A stretch of 64,000 nucleotides of DNA, from positions 4,154,001-4,218,000 of the forward strand of contig NZ_CP107567.1 of assembly GCF_025854275.1 (NCBI RefSeq). The letters are read 5' to 3'. Shown one piece after another: positions 11,671 through 20,694 of this stretch. Each line of letters begins with the position of its first letter. The stretch's first letter is position 1. A model generated the notes under the pieces. That model was not told the origin of the DNA. It worked only from the letters and a program-made list of their open reading frames with translations, and did no database searches. The stretch is from Streptomyces peucetius. Lineage in GTDB: Bacteria > Actinomycetota > Actinomycetes > Streptomycetales > Streptomycetaceae. The position numbers and the translations under genes are program-made.

Positions 11671-11701
11671 GCACCCCGGGGCGCCTGTGATCGCGAGGCC
11701 G

Positions 11702-11739
11702 GGCCGGGAGGGCGACGCGACCGCGTCGCCCTCCCGGCC
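11702..11739 (+). terminator. Terminator of the dienoyl-CoA reductase gene
   Basis: GGCCGGGAGGGCGACGCG at 11702-11719 pairs perfectly with its complement at 11722-11739, followed by TTTCC. It lies 32 bp after the stop codon. Confidence 0.85.
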
Positions 11740-11795
11740 GTTTCCCGTCCGGTCATGACCCGGTCATACCCGTGGCATACCATGCGCACGACATT

Positions 11796-11808
11796 CATAA
11801 GAATTATG
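11796..11808. promoter_or_regulatory. AT-rich palindrome before the lipoprotein gene
   Basis: CATAAGAATTATG is a short perfect inverted repeat, very AT-rich for this genome, 19 bp upstream of the start codon at 11827. It may be a -10 region or an operator. Confidence 0.3.
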
Positions 11809-11826
11809 TAAGAGGACGTACCTGCC

Positions 11827-12711
11827 ATGGCTCTGCGCACCCTGTCCCGTCCCCTGCGCGGCATGTCCGCCGTCGTCGCCCTGCTCGCGGTCGGCGCGGT
11901 GGGGTGCTCGGAAGCCATCGAGAGCGCCAAGGACGGCGTGAAGAAGGCGGCTCGCCAGCAATCGGTGTTCTCGCTCGCCATCGGTGACTGCTACAACCCG
12001 AACACCAAGGCGACCGAGGGCGAGACGTTCGCCATCGAGGTGGTGCCGTGCGCCGAGCCCCACCAGGGCCAGGTCGTCGGCGAGTTCAAGCTCGACGAGG
12101 GCAAGGCGTTCCCCGGCAACGAGGCGATCTGGGCGATCGCCGACGAGCGGTGCCCGGTCGAGGCGCAGAAGTTCGCCCCGGACACCTGGGCGCTCCCTGC
12201 GGGTGTCGACATCCTCCACTACACCCCGACCCAGGAGAGCTGGTCGACCGGCGACCGCGCCGTGAGCTGCACCTACACCAAGGAGAAAGGCACGTTCAGC
12301 GGCTCCCTGAAGGCCGGTGGCGATGTCTCGAAGCCCGGCCAGGCCGAGTACCTCAAGGGCGCCAACGCCGTGTACGACGCCCTGTGGACGACCCAGCCCG
12401 AGGCGGAGACCGTCGACGACGACCTCGACGGCTACAAGGCTCAGGCCAAGGCCGTCGCCGCCGCCCTCGACACGCACCTCGAGGGCCTCGAGGGCATCGA
12501 CGGCACGGAGACGGGCAAGCTCCGCGCCCAGCTGGTGAAGACCGCCGACCAGTGGAAGAAGGCCGCGACGGCCGCCGACGTGGACGCGTTCTACGCCGCC
12601 TACGACCCGGCCTTCACCGGTCTCGACCCGAAGAAGACGGTCGCTGCCCGCAAGGAACTGGGCCTGGCGACCACCGTCCCGGCCGACGAGGCCGAGGTCT
12701 GGGCGAGCTGA
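11827..12711 (+). CDS. Septum-formation-family lipoprotein
   Basis: 294 residues. The signal peptide is GMSAVVALLAVGAVGC with the lipid-accepting Cys in AVGC-SE, so it is predicted to be membrane-anchored outside the cell. The mature part has the pattern of the septum-formation (DUF/PF13845-like) domain: FSLAIGDCYNP near the start, VVPCAEPHQGQVVGEF, then paired cysteines in DERCPVEAQ and AVSCTYTKE. A helical C-terminal domain follows (about residues 180-290). Members are annotated as septum-formation proteins in mycobacteria, but the role is little proven. It is monocistronic with an AT-rich palindrome upstream. Confidence 0.75.
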   Translation: MALRTLSRPLRGMSAVVALLAVGAVGCSEAIESAKDGVKKAARQQSVFSLAIGDCYNPNTKATEGETFAIEVVPCAEPHQGQVVGEFKLDEGKAFPGNEAIWAIADERCPVEAQKFAPDTWALPAGVDILHYTPTQESWSTGDRAVSCTYTKEKGTFSGSLKAGGDVSKPGQAEYLKGANAVYDALWTTQPEAETVDDDLDGYKAQAKAVAAALDTHLEGLEGIDGTETGKLRAQLVKTADQWKKAATAADVDAFYAAYDPAFTGLDPKKTVAARKELGLATTVPADEAEVWAS

Positions 12712-12873
12712 CGCCGCCGGGGGCGTCGGGGGGCCTGACGGCCCAGAGGCAGGCCGACCTCCCCCCCGGCGCGTGCGGGGCCGTGTCCGCCGGGGCACCG
12801 GCCCCGCCGCACGGCCCCGCGCGAGCCGGAGCCAGGGGCACTCCCCGCGTCGGACGGGTCCTACGATGCGGCC

Positions 12874-13506
12874 ATGTCCCTGCCCCACGCGATCCTCACG
12901 GCCCTTCTCGAGAAACCCTCGTCGGGCCTGGAGCTGACCCGCCGTTTCGACAAGTCGATCGGCTACTTCTGGTCGGCCACCCACCAGCAGATCTACCGCG
13001 AACTGGGCAAGCTCGAGCAGGCCGGGCACATCCGGGCCCTGCCCTCCGAGCAGCCGACGCGAGGGCAGAAGAAGGACTACGAGGTACTGCCCGCGGGCCG
13101 GGAGGAACTGGCGGCCTGGGTCACCCGCCCCGAGGATCCCCGGCAGATCCGCGACCCGCTGCTGCTGCGGCTGCGCGCGGCAGCGGTGGTCGGCGGCGCG
13201 GACATGGAGGCGGAGCTCGTACGCCATCTGGAGCTGCACCGCACCCAGTTGGCCGGATACCTGGCGATCGAGGAACGCGACTTCCCGCCGGAGCGCCGGG
13301 TCAGCAGGGAGGACCGGCTGCGCCATGTGGTGCTGCGGGGCGGCATCGAGCTGGAGACGTTCTGGACGAAGTGGCTGACGGACACGCTCTTTGAGCTCAC
13401 GGCCCCGGCCCTCGACCTCGCCGGCGAGCAGACCCCCGCCCCGGGGCCGCCCCCGGGCCCCGCCACGCACCCGGATGCGCCAGGTGAGCCGTCCCGGGAT
13501 GCGTGA
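12874..13506 (+). CDS. PadR family transcriptional regulator
   Basis: 210 residues. The N-terminal winged helix (residues 1-85) shows the PadR pattern: HAILTALLEKPSSGLELTRR, then IGYFWSATHQQIYRELGKLEQAGHI, then KKDYEVLPAGREEL. The C-terminal part (about 95-180) is the Vir/AphA-like helical dimerisation domain, ending in a Pro-rich tail. It is the two-domain PadR type, which usually represses a nearby gene. The adjacent small membrane protein gene starts 28 nt after its stop, so the two may be co-transcribed. Confidence 0.85.
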   Translation: MSLPHAILTALLEKPSSGLELTRRFDKSIGYFWSATHQQIYRELGKLEQAGHIRALPSEQPTRGQKKDYEVLPAGREELAAWVTRPEDPRQIRDPLLLRLRAAAVVGGADMEAELVRHLELHRTQLAGYLAIEERDFPPERRVSREDRLRHVVLRGGIELETFWTKWLTDTLFELTAPALDLAGEQTPAPGPPPGPATHPDAPGEPSRDA

Positions 13507-13533
13507 TCTGACGACCCGTGAGACCGTCGCCGC

Positions 13534-13716
13534 GTGACGGACTTCTTGATCGCGGTCGTCTGCGTGGCCGCTCTCATCCTGTTGCTGAAATCCGCCGTGG
13601 GCTTCGCCCGGGCCGCCGGCGCCGACCCCTCCGCGGAGGCCCGCTCCGTGACGTCGGCCCTCTACGGCTGCGGAGTCGCCGTGCTGGCCCTCGGCCTCTT
13701 CATCACGCTCACCTGA
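13534..13716 (+). CDS. Small two-helix membrane protein
   Basis: 60 residues from a GTG at 13534: MTDFLIAVVCVAALILLLKS, then a polar loop, then LYGCGVAVLALGLFITLT. There is no strong ribosome site. It follows the PadR gene closely and may be its target or partner. No family is recognised. Confidence 0.5.
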   Translation: MTDFLIAVVCVAALILLLKSAVGFARAAGADPSAEARSVTSALYGCGVAVLALGLFITLT

Positions 13717-13741
13717 CCCCGGCCGGCCCCGCCCGCGGGCT

Positions 13742-14608
13742 CTACGCCCGGGGCACCTGAAGCAGCCCGCCGTACTCGTAGAGGCCCTTGCCGTCCTTCT
13801 TGCCCTTGGAGGCACCGAGGTAGGGCGCGAGGTCCGCGTGCACCGGGGCGAGCGGCGGCTGGTCGGGATCGGGCCGCCAGTGGGCCAGATCGACCAGTCC
13901 CGGTTCCACCGGCACCAGCCCCTCCACCAGCGCGTCGACCTCGGCCGGGGTCCGCGTCTGCCACGGGATGCCGCGCGACGCGATGTGCGCGGTCATCTCG
14001 GCCCCGCGGACCGGATCGTCGCAGACGACGTGCGAGAAGCCGACGCAGCTGCCCGGCGCCGCCCGGTCGACGACCGTACGCAGGATCCGGCGCGGTTCGT
14101 CGGCGTCGACGAGGTGGTGTCCCACGGAGAGGAACAGCACCGCCACCGGTTCGCGGAAGTCGATCAGACGGCGCACGTCGGGATGGTCCATCACCGACCG
14201 CTGGTCCCGCATGTCGGCGGTGATGACGGTGGTCGTCGCGTTGTCGGCGAGCAGCGCATGCCCGTGCGCGAGCACGATCGGGTCGATGTCCACGTACACG
14301 ACACGGGCGTCCGGCGCGAAGCGCTGAGCCACCTGGTGGACGTTGTTGTCGGTGGGCAGCCCGCAGCCCATGTCGAGGAACTGACGGATCCCCATCTCCT
14401 GCGCCAGATGGCGCACCGCCCGGAAGAGGAACTGCCGGTTCTGTCGGGCGATGTCCACGCACTCCGGGAAGTCCGGCAGCGTGGCGAGACAGAAGGCCCG
14501 GTCGACCTCGTAGTTGTCCTTGCCGCCCAGCATCCATCCGTAGGCCCGGGCGGAAGTCGGCACGTCGTACGGTATCGAGACCTCGTCGGGCCGGTTCTCA
14601 TCGCTCAC
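13742..14608 (-). CDS. SAM-dependent methyltransferase, Methyltransf_19 (DUF574) family
   Basis: 288 residues from the GTG at 14608 (VSDENRP). It begins with the family signature PTSARAYGWMLGGKDNYEVD. The SAM site follows: IRQFLDMGCGLPTDNNVHQV (residues about 75-94) and VVYVDIDPIVLAHG. ITADMRD and VAVLFLSVGHHLVD follow. The family is greatly expanded in Streptomyces, where most members have unknown substrates, and some lie near regulators. It is convergent with the PadR unit and separate from the genes upstream. Confidence 0.9.
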   Translation of the reverse strand: MSDENRPDEVSIPYDVPTSARAYGWMLGGKDNYEVDRAFCLATLPDFPECVDIARQNRQFLFRAVRHLAQEMGIRQFLDMGCGLPTDNNVHQVAQRFAPDARVVYVDIDPIVLAHGHALLADNATTTVITADMRDQRSVMDHPDVRRLIDFREPVAVLFLSVGHHLVDADEPRRILRTVVDRAAPGSCVGFSHVVCDDPVRGAEMTAHIASRGIPWQTRTPAEVDALVEGLVPVEPGLVDLAHWRPDPDQPPLAPVHADLAPYLGASKGKKDGKGLYEYGGLLQVPRA

Positions 14609-14810
14609 AGCGTGCTCTCCGCCTCTTCCGGATGTCGGTGTGCCGGGCCACGTCGTGGCGACACTACTTCGCCCGGAAGGACGTCCGACCGTATCCGGCC
14701 AGCCGGCGGTGACCGGCGCACCGGGTCCCCTGCACCAGCAGGGGACCGACGGCGGTTTCGCGCTGCGGTTCGTCCGAGACGGATGTGCAGGGCCGCACAG
14801 AGAGGGAGGC

Positions 14811-15242
14811 TCAGTACCCGTCCAGCGCGGAGGGGATCCGCTTCGTCTCAGCACCTACCCTGATGTCCGTACCGCCGAGCAGCGTGTTCGTGGCACGGAG
14901 CGATGCCTTCTCGCCGCTCAGCCGGTTCAGCAGAGCCTTGACCTGTCCTTCCCAGGTCTTGTGCGCGGCTTTGAGCGCACCCGACGTCACCCAGCCCTCG
15001 CCGTCCTTGGGAGCGAAGGCTTTGACGACGGCGCCGGTTGACTCCTCTGCGACGTCTCCTGCCCTGCGCGTGTCGGGTTCGATGTACTTCTCGATGGAGT
15101 CCGCGGCCTTCTTCTTCTGCGCCGGAGAGGAAGCCAGGTAGGGGCCGTGAAAGTTGCCGTTGCCGCCCGGATCCGTCGGAACCTGGTTCAGTCGCATCTC
15201 CACCGGCACTCCTGGCATTCCGTGTGCGTCGGTTTCATTCAT
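14811..15242 (-). CDS. Hypothetical protein, partner of the secreted-protein region
   Basis: 143 residues, hydrophilic, no signal peptide: MNETDAHGMPGVPVEMRLN, then a helical domain (about 40-140) with KKKAADSIEKYI, HKTWEGQVKALLNRLSGEK and RATNTLLGGTDIRVG. The length, helix content and the W in HKTWEGQ resemble WXG100-like proteins found beside large Streptomyces secreted proteins, but there is no clean WxG. It is 14 bp downstream of the membrane protein gene that ends at 15257, so probably the last gene of that unit. Confidence 0.5.
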   Translation of the reverse strand: MNETDAHGMPGVPVEMRLNQVPTDPGGNGNFHGPYLASSPAQKKKAADSIEKYIEPDTRRAGDVAEESTGAVVKAFAPKDGEGWVTSGALKAAHKTWEGQVKALLNRLSGEKASLRATNTLLGGTDIRVGAETKRIPSALDGY

Positions 15243-15256
15243 CGCGTACCGCCCCC

Positions 15257-16261
15257 TCAGTCGCAGTTCAGTGCCGTGCGTGCCGCTTCGCTGAATGCCT
15301 TGGCCAGCCCAGCGGTGTCCGGCAGGCCCGTCCCAGCGAGGTCATTCTTTTCGACGTACCGGTAGTCGAAGGCGAAGACGGTCTCCTTACCGCCGCAGAC
15401 CGAACGGGAGAAGTCTCTGCTCCCGAGCGGCTTCACCAGTGGCGGATCGCTCACAATCGCCAGACGAGCGAAGGGCCCTTCCTCGTCTCCCTCAAAGGTG
15501 AGATCGCAGTACAGGCCGTCACGCAGAGAACCGGTCATCTGATTCATCACCCGCTCGCCCTTGGGGCCCTTTACCGCCTTGAGCCGGAAGCCGGGGACCC
15601 CGCAGAGGTTGGCGAGGTCCGCCGCCTCCTCCGCGGAGGGTGAGAGATGGCGCGTCGGCTCATTGTGGCCGGGTGCGGAGCAGTCGGCTGATCCGGAGGA
15701 GATCGCCTTCGAGGCGGAGATCAGCAGGCGACCCATGCCTTCGGAGTCTCCTCCCGAATCGCCGGTCGTGATCGCAGCACGCACCACGGGCTGTGGACCC
15801 TTCTCGCTTGCGGTGTCCACACAGGACGGTGGAAGCAGCGCCCAGCCGGAGTAGTCGTCGTACGCGCCGTGTGTCCCGCCGGTCATGACGTGCCGTGTCC
15901 CCGAGATGTCCCAGGCGCCCAGTTCGAAGGGGAAAGCGGCATCCTCGGACACGGTCCGAAGGCTGAGTTGTCTACTCCCGCCCGGCAGCCAGCTCTCCTG
16001 CCGGATCGTGCATGTGGTGTCGGAGTCCTCGGACGCCGATACGCGACCAGGACCGCCGCCCAGGGCCGCGGACGCCTCGTCCGGCGTCACCCAGCCGTGG
16101 CAGATCCGTTCCGGCGTCAGGATGTTCGTGTTGAAGAACGCGAACGTTCCGGCGAGTACGGCCATCACGGCCACCGTCCCCGCGATCAGGTACCGACGTC
16201 GCGACGGCCTCGGAGGAGGGGTCGCGCCATCCATAGGGTCGGTGCTTTCCACGTGTGTCAC
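15257..16261 (-). CDS. Membrane-anchored extracytoplasmic protein, unknown
   Basis: 334 residues from a GTG at 16261 that overlaps the stop of the upstream gene as GTGA, implying translational coupling. After a short cytoplasmic tail (PPPRPSRRR) comes one membrane helix, YLIAGTVAVMAVLAGTFAFF. A long outer domain has several cysteines (ERICHGWV, SCVDTASEKG, LYCDLTFEG, RSVCGGKE, LNCD), probably in disulphides. No family is recognised. The coupling to the large WXG-like gene suggests it works with that secreted product, perhaps as an immunity or assembly protein. Confidence 0.6.
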   Translation of the reverse strand: MTHVESTDPMDGATPPPRPSRRRYLIAGTVAVMAVLAGTFAFFNTNILTPERICHGWVTPDEASAALGGGPGRVSASEDSDTTCTIRQESWLPGGSRQLSLRTVSEDAAFPFELGAWDISGTRHVMTGGTHGAYDDYSGWALLPPSCVDTASEKGPQPVVRAAITTGDSGGDSEGMGRLLISASKAISSGSADCSAPGHNEPTRHLSPSAEEAADLANLCGVPGFRLKAVKGPKGERVMNQMTGSLRDGLYCDLTFEGDEEGPFARLAIVSDPPLVKPLGSRDFSRSVCGGKETVFAFDYRYVEKNDLAGTGLPDTAGLAKAFSEAARTALNCD

Positions 16262-18167
16262 TCCCACCCGAGATAGACGGCAGCGTCCCCACGCGACGTT
16301 CCGTAGGAGACTTTCGCTTCGTCTCTCATGGCCTGCCAGGCCACCCAGTTCGGATCGTTCTTCTTGTTCTCCTCGTCGTGGATGTCCACGCCTCGGTCCT
16401 CCGCCCAGCGGTCGATCATGTCGTACGTACCGTTGATGCCGGCCGCGTAGTGATCCGAGTTCTTCTCCTGAGCCTGCGAACTGGCCGTGTCGGCCACATC
16501 CTTCGACCATTCGTATGTCGCCGCGTCCACAAGCCGCTGGGCTGTGTCGCCGAGTACGGGCAGTCCCGTGATGGGCGCGCCGATCCCGTGGTATGCGTAT
16601 TTGGCCATGTCGTTGGCGGCGCCGATCTTGCCGTCGCGTTCGTCCAGAATCACATCGGTGCCGATCGAGTTCATCGCTCCCGTCACAGCGCCGAGGTCGT
16701 GCGCCGGGTTCTTCCAGGCGTCGTTGCCCGGCCCGCCTGATTCGGGTGCTTGCGTCAACTGGTCCAAGGCGTAGAGCCGCTGGGTGTCCTGGAGCAGGGC
16801 GTATGTCTGGTCGTCGGACGACACGCCACGCATCACCCGCATCAGGCTGTCCTTGCCGACGGTGATGCCGGCATCCTCGCCGTTCTGCCAGATCTTGTCC
16901 TTGCCCTCGGGGCTGCCGTACTTGGTGCCGTTCTCGGCGAGGATGCTGTGGTTGTCCTGGGCGTAGTCGGCAATCGCGTGGCCGAGCGGCTTGTGCAGGT
17001 TGGCGTGGATCGACTCTCCGCCCGCGCCGTCGTCGAGGATGCCGATCGTTCGCTGCATGACCCGGGCCTGCTCGGCCGTGTGCGGGCCCGGCTTGCCGCC
17101 CGACTCGCCCTCGCGCAGTGGCTCATGGCCGGTCGTCGCCGCTTCGAGGGCCAGACCGAGTCCCAACCGGCTGGTCGGATCGTCGAGGGTGGTGACGGAG
17201 ATGCCGGTAATGGTGTTCTTCGGCCATTCGCGTGCGTCGTCTCCGCTGCCGAGCAGATAGTCGAGGTGGTTGTTGCCGACATGGTTCGGGGGCTTGCCAT
17301 TGCCGTCCGGGTCGAAGAAGGCCGTAGCGGCGTCCGGGTTCCTGCTCATCAGACCGAGGACACCGTCCACCGCGTCCGTTTCGATGCCCTTGTGGCCCGG
17401 GCCCCACATGGTGAAAATCCCCGGGTGGTCCTTCTCGGCCTTGATGGTCTGATCGCCGAGGTCGTAGAGGAACTGGTCGTCGAAGTCGGTGTTCGCGTGC
17501 TGCATCAGGCTGACGTAGGCCTGGTAGCCGTACAGCGGGTTGGTGTTCGGACCGAAGTTCTTCGTCCCCTCCTTCTTCATCTCGTCCGTCCACTCCTTGT
17601 AGAACGCACCGTCCTTGCTCGCCAGCCAGGCGTTGAACTTGTCGGAACCGGGCGGCATGTCCTTCACACTGCCGGGCACGGCTGTCGCCGTTGCCACGCT
17701 GTTGGCCAGATGCTTCTGCATCTCCGCCAGTTGCAGTTTCTCCGAGCCCTCGGCGCCGGAGAACCGTTCATTGAGCTCATTGCCCAGCTTGATCGTGGAC
17801 TCCGGCCCGAGATCGTCCAGCAGCAGCCGGCTGAACGCCTTGTCGTCGTGATTGTCGCGCAGCGCCCGCCGCAGTTCCTCGAGCTCCTTGGCCGAGACCT
17901 TCGCCATCGGCGACCCGCTTGGCGACGTCCTTGACCGCTTCTGCCTCGTATGCCTCGACGTCGCCCTTCGCGCCGGCGTTGAAGCCGCCCGGCATCCCGT
18001 GGAGGAGATCACTGTCCTTGACGACTGCGTCCAGGGCGATCTTGCACGTCGTCCTTGTAGCGCTGCTCCACATGGTCGAAGAATTCCTTCGCCATGTCGT
18101 CCCACTTCTTGGCCGCAGTCGTGAGCGTCGACAGGTCGGTGGTCATCACTTCGTGGTAGCTCGGCAC
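16258..18167 (-). pseudogene. Large WXG-like/polymorphic-toxin-type protein, internally deleted and frameshifted
   Basis: It starts at the GTG at 18167 (after GGAAG) with PSYHEVMTTDLSTLTTAAKK, WDDMAKEF, the classic N-terminus of a Streptomyces family of about 700-residue secreted proteins. After ...QRYKDDV the sequence jumps to KIALDAVVKDSDLL in a second frame (near 18050). Near 17905 it shifts again into AKVSAKELEELRRALRDNHD, which stays open for 540 codons to 16258. Compared with family members as I remember them, roughly 110 residues of the helical WXG-like domain are missing at the first junction. The C-terminal part has no recognisable toxin catalytic motif. The product is likely inactive. 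Confidence 0.65.
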
Positions 18168-18344
18168 GTCCGCTTCCCCCGGTGGCGTCGATCAGGACAA
18201 CTGTCCGCGATGCTATCGCCGACGGTTTGACGCGCTCCAAGTCCCCTGTCCGTGCGGGCGCTGGGGCGGAACACAGGACGGCGACGGCCGGAGCGCCCGC
18301 GGTGGGCATTTCCCACTGCCGTCGCCCGATGTGAGCCGGAGGCC

Positions 18345-18696
18345 GCCGTGGCCGGAGGGTCAGGGGCCCGGGGCCGGGGGTGTGCGGCTCACCGTTCGGC
18401 CCAGTGCGCTCGCGGTCCGGGCGAACGCCGCCGCGTCCAGGACGGCGGCGCCGCCGTGGTCGTTGTTGAAGTAGACGTACACGTCGTCCTCGTCCGGCCA
18501 GGTGCCGGCGATGCGGCCGGTCCAGGAGCGCAGGGCCCTGCGGCCGTAGCGCGGTACCGGACGGGCGATGCCGGCGTGGAAGCGTACGTAGCCCCATGAC
18601 GCCGTCCGCCACAGCGGTGTGACCGGTCGCGAGGCCCGGTCGGCCCAGCACAGGGCGGCGTCGTGCCGCTCCAGCACCGCGCGCAGCCGGGCCTGT
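18345..18696. repeat. 352-bp direct repeat, copy 1
   Basis: Identical base for base to 21447-21798, an offset of exactly 3102. It holds the 3' part of the DUF72 gene and stops abruptly at 18696. Confidence 0.95.
18360..18696 (-). pseudogene. DUF72 gene, truncated duplicate (3' part only)
   Basis: Encodes the last 105 or so residues of the DUF72 protein (AALCWADRASRPVTPLW, WGYVRFHAG, DDVYVYFNNDHGGAAVLD), identical to the intact gene at 21462-22235. At 18696 the homology ends and unrelated sequence (a fragment of a repeat protein on the other strand) begins, so the 5' part is missing. It lies in direct repeat copy 1 and should not be functional. Confidence 0.9.
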
Positions 18697-19038
18697 CGAA
18701 GCTCGGCGACGCGATGGCCTCCATCAGGAGCATGGGCGAGATCCAGGTTCCGCCGCTGCCCGAGGGTGCGTTCGCCGTTCTCTCGCGCACTGTCACGCTC
18801 CCCGAGGGCACGCCGATCCCTGCGGGCGCGGTCGACCTCGGGGACGGCATGGTCCAGCTCCCGCGGCGCGGGGAGGTCCCGGCCGGCGCGGTGGCGGTGC
18901 CGGAAGGCACCGTCAAGATCCCGGCCGGCGCGACAGCACTGCCGCCAGGCACGGCGCCGCTGCCCGGGGGAGGCCAGGGACTTCTACTACAACGCCCAGG
19001 GCGACCTGTTCGGCCCCGACGGCACCCTCCTGCGGTGA
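18697..19038 (+). pseudogene. Tail fragment of a proline/glycine-repeat secreted protein
   Basis: An open stretch begins at the repeat junction: SKLGDAMASIRSMGEIQVPP, then short repeats of the type LPEGxxxIPxGA (TLPEGTPIPAGAVDL, VPEGTVKIPAGATALPPGT). Near 18975 the frame changes to DFYYNAQGDLFGPDGTLLR and a stop. Such repeats and the FGPDG-type ending occur at the C-terminus of large secreted WXG-like proteins in Streptomyces. The 5' part of the gene is gone. It is a rearrangement remnant, possibly cut from the same kind of gene as the one at 16258-18167. Confidence 0.6.
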
Positions 19039-19079
19039 CCGGCTGGCGCGATCGGCGCGAGAGTGAGACCTGAAACGGC

Positions 19080-19115
19080 TAGGAGTACAGTCCTTAGGGC
19101 TGTACTCCTAAGGAG
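19080..19115 (+). promoter_or_regulatory. Leader with two mutually exclusive hairpins over the ribosome site
   Basis: Stem A: TAGGAGTACAG (19080-19090) with CTGTACTCCTA (19100-19110), 11 bp perfect. Stem B: TCCTTAGG (19091-19098) with CCTAAGGA (19107-19114), 8 bp perfect, which buries the AAGGAGG ribosome site of the gene starting at 19121. The stems share 19107-19110, so only one can form. As DNA, stem A is also a candidate operator. Confidence 0.55.
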
Positions 19116-19120
19116 GTTGC

Positions 19121-20608
19121 ATGCAACGTCGATCTCGGCCCGGTAAGCCTCCCCATGTCTTCGACCGCAGCCCCGAGTGGGACGGCCTTGCAGCCTTTGC
19201 GGAGCGCCCGCTGCCGCATGCCATGCTCGGGATCGTCAGTGGTAGGCGCCGCATGGGGAAGACCTATCTCCTGCGCGCGCTGGTCGAGCAGTACGGGGGC
19301 TTCTACTTCGGGGCCACGGCCGCGACGGAGACCGAGTCGCTGCGCCAGTTCGCTGCTGCGCTCGCAGAACACGTGGGGTCTCCGGTCGCTTTCTCCTTCG
19401 CCACGTGGGACGACGCGGTGTCCTACCTGTTCGGGCTTGCCGCGCCACGAGACGGGCAGATGCCGCTGCTTGTGGTCATCGACGAGTTCCCCTATCTGGC
19501 GAAGACCGCTCCCGAGCTGCCGTCCCTGATCCAGCGGGAGATCGACCGCTTCCAGGTCGAGGAGAGCCGTATGCGGCTGCTCCTGTGCGGTTCCGCGATG
19601 TCCGTCATGGGCGGTCTGCTGGCGAGCACCGCGCCCTTGCGTGGACGGGCGCAACTGGAGCTTGTCGTACGCCCCTTCGGGTACCGGGCGGCTGCCGAGT
19701 TCTGGGGTGTCGCGAGCAGTCCGGCTCTTGCGGCACAGCTCCACGCCGTGGTCGGCGGCACGCCGGCATACCGGCGGCAGTTCCTGGCGGACGATGTTCC
19801 CGGCAGTCCGGAGGAGTTCGACGACTGGCTCTGCCGTACGGTTCTGTCGCCCCGCAGCCCTCTCTTCCGCGAGGCCCGTTATCTGCTCGCCGAGGAGGCG
19901 GACATCCGGGACACCGCGCTGTACCACTCGGTCCTGGCCGCGGTTGCGCAGGGCAACAGCACCCGGGGCGGGATCGCCGGGTACATCGGCCGCAAGTCCG
20001 TGGACATCTCACACCCCCTGAATGTTCTGGACGACAGTCATCTGCTGGTGCGGGAAGCCGATGTGTTCAGGGCCGGGAAGTCGCAGTACCGCATCACCGA
20101 ACCGCTGATCAACTTCTACGAGGCCGTGATGCGGCCGTCCTGGGCGCGGCTGGAGAGCGGGCAGGCAGTGGACGTCTGGGCGCAGTCGGCGGAGCGTTTC
20201 GCGGCGCAGGTGGCCGGGCCGCACTTCGAGGCGATGTGCCGGGAGTACGTGCTCGGGTCCGGGCGGGCTCTCGTCGGCTCGGCGCTCGGGCAGGTTGGCA
20301 GTGGGGTCGTGACCGACCAGGCGGCACGGCGGCAGATCGAGATCGACGTGGCGGTCGTCGAACCGGGGTCGGGCGGCAGCAGCTCGGCGGTGCACCTGCT
20401 CGGGGAAGCGAAGTGGGGCACGGTCATGGGCCTGAGCCACCTGGAGCGGCTCGCCCGTGCGCGGGAGCTTCTCGCCGGGCGTGGGCTGGACACCACCGGA
20501 TGCGCGCTTGTCTGTTTCAGCGGCGTGGGGTTCAGCGAGGCTCTGCGCGTCGACGCGGCGCGGCGTGGTGACGTACGGCTCGTCGGCCTTGACGAGCTCT
20601 ACGGCTGA
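19121..20608 (+). CDS. AAA ATPase with C-terminal DUF234 nuclease-like domain
   Basis: 495 residues with an ideal ribosome site (AAGGAGG). Walker A is GRRRMGKT at residues 41-48. Walker B is LLVVIDEFPYL near 115, with sensor-like LLLCGSAMSVM near 150. A winged-helix part follows (GIAGYIGRKSVDISHPLNVL). The C-terminal DUF234 region has a PD-(D/E)xK-like core: QIEIDVAVVE and LLGEAKWG. This is the archaeal-type ATPase/DUF234 family, common as a genomic-island passenger in bacteria and not assigned a firm role. Defence, DNA repair or mobile-element functions have been suggested by context. It sits alone inside the rearranged segment between the DUF72 repeats, with the two-hairpin leader. Confidence 0.85.
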   Translation: MQRRSRPGKPPHVFDRSPEWDGLAAFAERPLPHAMLGIVSGRRRMGKTYLLRALVEQYGGFYFGATAATETESLRQFAAALAEHVGSPVAFSFATWDDAVSYLFGLAAPRDGQMPLLVVIDEFPYLAKTAPELPSLIQREIDRFQVEESRMRLLLCGSAMSVMGGLLASTAPLRGRAQLELVVRPFGYRAAAEFWGVASSPALAAQLHAVVGGTPAYRRQFLADDVPGSPEEFDDWLCRTVLSPRSPLFREARYLLAEEADIRDTALYHSVLAAVAQGNSTRGGIAGYIGRKSVDISHPLNVLDDSHLLVREADVFRAGKSQYRITEPLINFYEAVMRPSWARLESGQAVDVWAQSAERFAAQVAGPHFEAMCREYVLGSGRALVGSALGQVGSGVVTDQAARRQIEIDVAVVEPGSGGSSSAVHLLGEAKWGTVMGLSHLERLARARELLAGRGLDTTGCALVCFSGVGFSEALRVDAARRGDVRLVGLDELYG

Positions 20609-20694
20609 ACGGCACCTGGAAGCGTGGCGCAGGATCAGACGCCGGTCACGGCACGTGCGGGCGGCAGTGGTTCCGGAGCGTCCCGGCGCAGGCC

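Noticed and set aside
18252..18599. Open frames on the plus strand, identical to those at 21354-21701
   Set aside because: They are antisense to the duplicated DUF72 segment, so their identity only reflects the 352-bp repeat.
19121..20608. Anti-phage defence island around the ATPase gene
   Set aside because: Only a single ATPase/DUF234 gene is present, with no known defence partner such as a methylase, restriction enzyme or reverse transcriptase nearby.
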